Shown: in pieces, positions 30,092-35,246 of the stretch
How positions within the stretch are numbered: position 1 is the stretch's first letter
Layout of the letters: each line of letters opens with the position of its first letter
Origin: Candidatus Omnitrophota bacterium
Lineage (GTDB): Bacteria; Omnitrophota; Gorgyraeia; Zapsychrales; Fredricksoniimonadaceae
Assembly: GCA_013286575.1 (NCBI GenBank)
Contig: JABDFL010000010.1
Span: forward strand, 1 to 35,246
DNA length: 35,246 nucleotides
Reading direction: 5' to 3'
The notes under the pieces: generated by a model
The model's database searches: none
Seen by the model: only the letters and a program-made list of their open reading frames with translations
Told to the model about the DNA's origin: nothing
Position numbers and translations under genes: made by a program

Positions 30092-31180
30092 ATGCGGCAG
30101 GAACGGGTTAATTTAACGATCACTGTTTTGACACTGATTTGTGTGGGCATTGTGATGATCTATTCTGCCAGCTGCGTCAATGCCATGCAGACCTATGGGG
30201 ACAGCCTGTATTATCTGAAACGGCACGTGTTCTTTTTGGCATTGGGGCTGGTGGCTTCATTTTTTATTTTGCGCATGGACTATCGACAGATCCAGCCGCA
30301 CGCGCGCATGCTGATCGGGATTTGCGCGGTCCTTTTATTTTTTGTCCTTATCCCTCATATCGGTTCTGAAAGTTATGGCGCCAGGCGGTGGTTTAAGCTG
30401 GGTGTTTTTCACTTTCAACCCTCTGAATTAGCCAAGCTTGCCATGATCATCTATACCGCGGATTTTTTGAGCCGCAAACAGCAGGTCATCAAAAGTTTCT
30501 GGCATGGTTTTGTGCCGCCTCTTTTAGTCATGGGTGTTTTGTGCGCTTTGACCGTCAAACAGCCGGATCTGGGCACCACCCTTGAAATAGCCGTGGTGAC
30601 CTTGACCATGCTGTTTTTAGGCGGTGCCAGGCTTTGGCATCTGGCGCTTATTTTTTGTTCCGCAGCACCTTTGCTTATTTATTTAATTGCCAAGGAGCCG
30701 TATCGCATGGCGCGCATCATTGCTTTCTTAGACCCCTGGCAGGACAGCCAGGGCATTGGATTCCAGTTGACCCAATCGCAAATTGCCCTGGGGTCAGGCG
30801 GGATTTTCGGGGTGGGGCTGGGGCACAGCCAGGCAAAACTTTTTTATCTGCCGGCGGCGCATACGGATTTTATCCTTTCTATTATCGGCGAGGAATTAGG
30901 TTTGGTGGGGACGCTCAGCATCATCATGCTCTTTAGCCTTTTCATCTGGCAGGGTACCCGCATTGTCCGGCAGACCAATAATCCTTTCGGGTATTTTACA
31001 GGCATGGGCATTGTGATGATGTTGGGATTACAAGCCGTGGTCAATGTGGGGGTCAGCATCGGGGCCTTTCCCACGAAGGGGCTGCCTTTGCCCTTTATCA
31101 GCTACGGCGGGTCAGCGTTGATTTTCCATTTGATGGCCATTGCCTTGCTTTTGAATATTTCAAAAACAGAGGATTACTGA
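30092..31180 (+). CDS. ftsW: Peptidoglycan glycosyltransferase FtsW (SEDS)
   Basis: YSASC, ARRWFKLGVFHFQPSELAKLAMI, KQPDLGTTLEI, YLPAAHTDFILSIIGEELGLVGTL, TKGLPLPFISYGGSALIFHL. Confidence 0.96.
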   Translation: MRQERVNLTITVLTLICVGIVMIYSASCVNAMQTYGDSLYYLKRHVFFLALGLVASFFILRMDYRQIQPHARMLIGICAVLLFFVLIPHIGSESYGARRWFKLGVFHFQPSELAKLAMIIYTADFLSRKQQVIKSFWHGFVPPLLVMGVLCALTVKQPDLGTTLEIAVVTLTMLFLGGARLWHLALIFCSAAPLLIYLIAKEPYRMARIIAFLDPWQDSQGIGFQLTQSQIALGSGGIFGVGLGHSQAKLFYLPAAHTDFILSIIGEELGLVGTLSIIMLFSLFIWQGTRIVRQTNNPFGYFTGMGIVMMLGLQAVVNVGVSIGAFPTKGLPLPFISYGGSALIFHLMAIALLLNISKTEDY

Positions 31181-32244
31181 TGAAGATACTCATTGCCACC
31201 GGCGGGACAGGCGGGCATATTTTTCCGGCCATTGAGACAGCCAAGGCCTTGAAGGTCCGCGGCCATCAGGTGAGCTTTGCCGGAGTTTTGGGGCCTGCTG
31301 AAGAAAAGATCAAAGCTTTGGACTTTCCTGCTTTTTCACTATCGGCGCAGGGGCTTGTTGACCGTTCATTTAAAGGGTGGATCAATTTTGGCAAGATCAT
31401 GTCCCAGGCGATATTTCGTTCTTTTGGGGTGGTGCGCAAAATCGCCCCTGATAAAATCATAGGCTTTGGCGGTTATGGGGCTTTCCCGGTTGTCATGGCT
31501 GGGTCTTTGATGCGATGTCCTGTCTTGATCCATGAACAGAATGTGGTCCCGGGCAAGGCCAATACAGTGCTTTCAAAGATCGTTAAAAAAATTGCCATTA
31601 GTTTTGAAGGCAGCCGCCGGTATCTTGATCCGGCCAAGGTGGTGTGGACCGGCTGCCCGTGCCATCACAGCGCTGTCCCGTCGAAATCTGAAGGGCTTCT
31701 TGCTTTTGGTCTTGAGGAGAATAAAAAAACGATCGTGCTTTTAGGAGGCTCTCAGGGCAGTCAGCGGCTGAATGAGATTTTTTTAGAACTGATGAAGGAT
31801 TTGTCCCTATCCGGGTTTCAGGCGATACACATGACGGGCAAAAAAGATTTTCCGTTATATGAAGCGCGTTACGGGCAGGCGAATTTACCGGTCAAGGTGT
31901 ACGCTTTTATCAACAATATCAGTCAGGCCTATGCTGCGGCAGACATTATCATTGCCCGCTCCGGTGCGGCGACAGTCAGTGAACTGGGGCTTTTGGGGCT
32001 GCCGTCCATTTTGGTGCCGTATCCTTTTGCCGGCAACCATCAAAAATATAATGCCGATGTCCTGGCAGGTGCAGGGGCTGCGATCATCATTGAACAGAAG
32101 GATTTGACTAAGGCATCTCTCAAAGAGGCCGTGACCCGTATGCTGTCTTCAAATTTTTCAAGGGAAGAGATATTAAAGAAAACGCAGGGCTTGTTTCAAA
32201 CGGACGCGGCGTTACAGTTGGCCTTGGTGGCGGAGGGGCTATGA
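31180..32244 (+). CDS. murG: UDP-GlcNAc:undecaprenyl-PP-MurNAc-pentapeptide GlcNAc transferase
   Basis: ATGGTGGHIFPAIE, IGFGGYGAFPVVMAG, IHEQNVVPGKAN, LLGGSQGSQRLNEIF, IARSGAATVSELGLLGLPSILVPYPFAGNHQKYNA. Confidence 0.96.
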   Translation: MKILIATGGTGGHIFPAIETAKALKVRGHQVSFAGVLGPAEEKIKALDFPAFSLSAQGLVDRSFKGWINFGKIMSQAIFRSFGVVRKIAPDKIIGFGGYGAFPVVMAGSLMRCPVLIHEQNVVPGKANTVLSKIVKKIAISFEGSRRYLDPAKVVWTGCPCHHSAVPSKSEGLLAFGLEENKKTIVLLGGSQGSQRLNEIFLELMKDLSLSGFQAIHMTGKKDFPLYEARYGQANLPVKVYAFINNISQAYAAADIIIARSGAATVSELGLLGLPSILVPYPFAGNHQKYNADVLAGAGAAIIIEQKDLTKASLKEAVTRMLSSNFSREEILKKTQGLFQTDAALQLALVAEGL

Positions 32245-33047
32245 AAAAAGACTGCTTCGTCGCTTCGTTGCGCTGGACTGCGCTTGCCGCAATGACACTA
32301 TGTGTCAATGTTGCTTTTGCTGACGACGTTCAGAGTGGGTGGCAGCAGACGAAGGGGCAGGATTTTATTGTTTATTACCGTTCGGATGTGCCTGATGATT
32401 TTGTGCAGACGACGATGGACACGGCTGAGGATGAATTAAAGGAGATCACGGACAATCTGGGCATCACTAATAATCAGTATTGGGCCTGGGACTCCCCGGC
32501 CAAGATCTATATTTATAGTGACCACAAGGACTATGTCAGAAATGCCGGCCAGGCAGGCTGGTCGCACGGGGCGGCTTTTGCCAAGGCGCGTACGATCAAA
32601 ACTTACCCGGAGGTCCAAGGGTTTTTTGATACCATCCTGCCTCATGAGTTGGGGCATATTGTTTTCAGGGATTACATCGGTTATACCGTCGGTGTTCCTT
32701 TATGGTTTGAGGAAGGTGTGGCTATTTACCAGGAGAAAGCCAAGCGTTTAGGGGCCGGTGATGATGTTCGCGCAGCGATTGAAAATGGTCAATTTATTCC
32801 TTTAACACAGCTCACAGGTGTGAGATTATATAAAGATTCCAAATCCCAGGTCGTGGATTTATTTTATTCTGAATCCGCCAGCGCTGTTTATTACATGATC
32901 ACGGAATTAGGTGAACAGGAATTTTATATGTTTTGCAATGAGATCAAAAATGGCACGCCTTTTCAGGATGCGCTCCATAAAGTTTATTTGAGGTTTGAAA
33001 CGATAGATGATTTGAATAAAGCGTGGGTTGAGTATTTGCAAGGATAG
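32241..33047 (+). CDS. Secreted gluzincin-like metallopeptidase (peptidase MA-like)
   Basis: Signal peptide MKKDCFVASLRWTALAAMTLCVNVAFA-DD; HELGH zinc motif followed by LWFEEGVAIY. Confidence 0.8.
   Translation: MKKDCFVASLRWTALAAMTLCVNVAFADDVQSGWQQTKGQDFIVYYRSDVPDDFVQTTMDTAEDELKEITDNLGITNNQYWAWDSPAKIYIYSDHKDYVRNAGQAGWSHGAAFAKARTIKTYPEVQGFFDTILPHELGHIVFRDYIGYTVGVPLWFEEGVAIYQEKAKRLGAGDDVRAAIENGQFIPLTQLTGVRLYKDSKSQVVDLFYSESASAVYYMITELGEQEFYMFCNEIKNGTPFQDALHKVYLRFETIDDLNKAWVEYLQG
32250..32298 (+). repeat. R1-related palindromic repeat forming the signal-peptide coding region
   Basis: GACTGCTTCGTCGCTTCGTTGCGCTGGACTGCGCTTGCCGCAATGACA: same ends as R1 with an expanded middle. Confidence 0.75.
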
Positions 33048-33051
33048 GATC

Positions 33052-34464
33052 ATGAGCAAACATTATCATTTGATCGGTATTGGCGGGATTGGCATGGGGA
33101 CCCTGGCTTCTTTGCTTTTGGATAAAGGGCATAAGGTGAGCGGCTCGGACTTGAAAGACAATGACATGTGCCGGGGGCTTCGCGCCAAAGGGGTGGTCAT
33201 CCATATAGAACATAAGACCAGCAATGTTGTTAAGGGCACTGATTATGTTGTCTATTCTTCCGCGGTCAGGGTCAATAACCCTGAACTTATTGAAGCAGTG
33301 AGCCGTAATGTTCCTGTCCTGCGCCGGGCAGAAGTATTGGCCCAGCTGGTCAACAGCCAGGTCGGGATCACCATTGCCGGCGCGCATGGCAAGACAACAA
33401 CGACGTCGATGGTTTCAAGCCTTTTGATCAACGCGGGCCTTAAACCCACGACCGCCATCGGCGGGATCATCAACGGCCAGGCGGCATATAATGCCAATTT
33501 AGGAGAAGGTAAATATTTTGTGGCTGAAGTTGATGAAAGTGACGGGACCTTCCTTTATTTTAATCCGCATTACTCAATCATTACCAATATGGATTTTGAG
33601 CACGTGGATTTTTATAAGAATTGGGAAGGCATCACCCAGGCCTATGCCAAGTTTATGGCCTGCACCAAGAAGGAGGGGTGTTTGATTGTCTGCGGTGAGG
33701 ACAAGAAGCTCATTGAGCTGGTGCGCCAACAGAAGGTCCCGGCAATCACTTACGGCATGAGCGACGAACAAGAGGTGTATGCCACGCGAGTGCTGACGGA
33801 CGGGTTCCAGTCTTCTTTTTCATGCCATACCAAGAAGGGCAAGCTGGGTGATTTTGAACTCAACGTCCCGGGCAGGCATAATATTTTAAATGCTTTGGCG
33901 TGCATCAGCCTGGGATTACAGCTGGGCATTCCTTATGAAGTCATGTTTAAGACGCTTAAGAATTTTACCGGGGTCAAACGCCGTTTCCAGTTGAAAGGCC
34001 GTGTCAATGAGGTGACGGTGATCGATGATTACGGCCATCATCCCACTGAAATTGCGGCGACCCTTAATGCCGCGCGCCTATTCCATCCCAAGCGCCTGGT
34101 CACTGTATTTCAACCTCACCGGTATTCCAGGACTAAATTTCTTCTGGATGAATTTGTAGGGTCTTTAAGCCTCAGCGATGAACTGGTATTGACGGACATT
34201 TATGCGGCCAGCGAGAAGGTCTCTGAAGGTGTGGGGATCGCGGCATTGCTTGAGAAATTACAAAAAATACTGGGGCCCAGGGTCGTGTTTTTAAAAAAAG
34301 AAGGCATTTTGAAGCATTTACAGGAGTATGTTCAGCCAGGCGACATGGTCATTTTTCTGGGGGCAGGGGACATTTATCATCTTTCCGATGAATTGGTTAA
34401 AATTTTAAATTTAGAAATGGATTCCCGCTTCCGCGGGAATGACAAGGCTTTGAGAGCATCATGA
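33052..34464 (+). CDS. murC: UDP-MurNAc:L-alanine ligase
   Basis: YHLIGIGGIGMGTLASLLL, IAGAHGKTTTTSMVSSLL, EVDESDGTFLYFNPH, FTGVKRRFQLKG, DDYGHHPTEIAATL, FQPHRYSRTK. ATG at 33052 preferred over the upstream 33028 start. Confidence 0.96.
   Translation: MSKHYHLIGIGGIGMGTLASLLLDKGHKVSGSDLKDNDMCRGLRAKGVVIHIEHKTSNVVKGTDYVVYSSAVRVNNPELIEAVSRNVPVLRRAEVLAQLVNSQVGITIAGAHGKTTTTSMVSSLLINAGLKPTTAIGGIINGQAAYNANLGEGKYFVAEVDESDGTFLYFNPHYSIITNMDFEHVDFYKNWEGITQAYAKFMACTKKEGCLIVCGEDKKLIELVRQQKVPAITYGMSDEQEVYATRVLTDGFQSSFSCHTKKGKLGDFELNVPGRHNILNALACISLGLQLGIPYEVMFKTLKNFTGVKRRFQLKGRVNEVTVIDDYGHHPTEIAATLNAARLFHPKRLVTVFQPHRYSRTKFLLDEFVGSLSLSDELVLTDIYAASEKVSEGVGIAALLEKLQKILGPRVVFLKKEGILKHLQEYVQPGDMVIFLGAGDIYHLSDELVKILNLEMDSRFRGNDKALRAS
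34419..34444 (+). repeat. R2 palindromic repeat translated as the MurC C-terminal tail
   Basis: GGATTCCCGCTTCCGCGGGAATGACA, read as M-DSRFRGND just before the stop. Confidence 0.88.
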
Positions 34465-35246
34465 GTCGTCAGTCATATGGAACAATAGGCGTGTTGATGG
34501 GAGGCTATTCCTCGGAGCGGGAGATTTCTTTGCGTTCCGGCCAGGCAGTGGCTGAGGCTTTGTCCCAGGAAGGCCACCGTGTTTTACCTTTGGATATAAC
34601 CACGGATGATACAGCCAAAATCATCCAGCAGATCCAGGCCATCCCGTTGGACATTGCCTTCATCGCCCTGCACGGGCGCCTGGGAGAGGATGGCGTGATC
34701 CAGGGCATTTTAGAAAAACTGGAAATCCCTTATACCGGATCGGGTGTTAAGGCCAGCCAACTGGCCTTTAACAAAATCCTGACCCAAAAAACACTTGAGG
34801 CGGCCGGTTTGCCGGTGCCGGCGCATTTTTTTATTACCGACGGAAGAAATGTGGATTTTAAAACGGCCTGGGCCCAGATCAAATCAACACCCCTGGTCGT
34901 CAAGCCTGCCTGCGAAGGGTCAAGCATCGGTGTGCATATTGTGCGCCACCCCTCCGAGTGGGAACCGGCTTTTAAAAACGCCTCAAGCTATGGGCCGCAG
35001 ATCATCGTCGAAGAATTTATCAAGGGCCGTGAATTCACCGCGGGGATCTTTGACCGCGAGGCCCTGGCCCCGGTCGAAATTTGTCCCAAATCGAATTTCT
35101 TTAGTTTCAACGCCAAATATCAAAAAGGGGCGACCCGGTACGTATGCCCGGCAGAAATCCCTGAACATTTGACCCGCAAAATCAAAGAGCTGTCAGTGGC
35201 CGCCTATAATGCTTTAGGCTGTGAGGGCTTTGCCAGGGTGGATTTG
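34461..35246 (+). CDS. ddl: D-alanine-D-alanine ligase (3' end beyond window)
   Basis: ATG 34461 overlaps the murC TGA. IGVLMGGYSSEREISLRSG, ALHGRLGEDGVIQGILEKLEIPYTGSGV, VVKPACEGSSIGV, EEFIKGREFTAGIF. Open to the window end. Confidence 0.95.
   Translation, partial: MSRQSYGTIGVLMGGYSSEREISLRSGQAVAEALSQEGHRVLPLDITTDDTAKIIQQIQAIPLDIAFIALHGRLGEDGVIQGILEKLEIPYTGSGVKASQLAFNKILTQKTLEAAGLPVPAHFFITDGRNVDFKTAWAQIKSTPLVVKPACEGSSIGVHIVRHPSEWEPAFKNASSYGPQIIVEEFIKGREFTAGIFDREALAPVEICPKSNFFSFNAKYQKGATRYVCPAEIPEHLTRKIKELSVAAYNALGCEGFARVDL

Noticed and set aside
10303-32298. Dispersed R1/R2 repeats as a CRISPR array
   Set aside because: Copies are kilobases apart, palindromic and without regular spacers; no cas genes in the window.
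33028-33051. Upstream start for murC at 33028
   Set aside because: Overlaps the preceding peptidase gene; ATG 33052 gives the conserved MSKHYHLIGIGGIGM N-terminus.

Overview
All supported genes in this 35.2 kb window lie on the + strand. The layout and sequence style suggest a Candidatus Omnitrophota-like bacterium; this is recalled from family resemblance, not searched. The right two-thirds holds a division/cell-wall (dcw) cluster: mraZ, rsmH, ftsL-like, ftsI, murE, murF, mraY, murD, ftsW, murG, a gluzincin-like peptidase, murC and ddl (cut by the window end). No murB lies between murC and ddl. Upstream are ligA, a lipoprotein, xerC/D, a short tRNA nucleotidyltransferase-like gene, rbfA, nrnA-like, truB and ribF.

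The most unusual content is two very large paralogous multidomain proteins, at 1-4442 (5' end cut and frame interrupted) and 13292-20851. They share an N-terminal module and a C-terminal 'GGIDL' module. Their interiors are divided by ten copies of a short D-x-A-M seam, often GAC-GCG-GCG-ATG-AAT at DNA level. The segments between seams include a methyltransferase-like domain, a J-domain-like HPD domain and a response-regulator receiver-like domain. A DUF5678-like/retropepsin-like gene pair follows the first one.

Other notable points: palindromic repeat families packed next to stop codons through the dcw cluster, with copies read as protein inside murD, at the MurC C-terminus, and as the apparent signal peptide of a metallopeptidase; two ~170-200 bp long-hairpin (MITE/ncRNA-like) elements; an 18 bp duplication of a tRNA-Pro 3' end abutting a truncated antitoxin-like fragment; and a clear three-box MraZ operator behind a consensus promoter.
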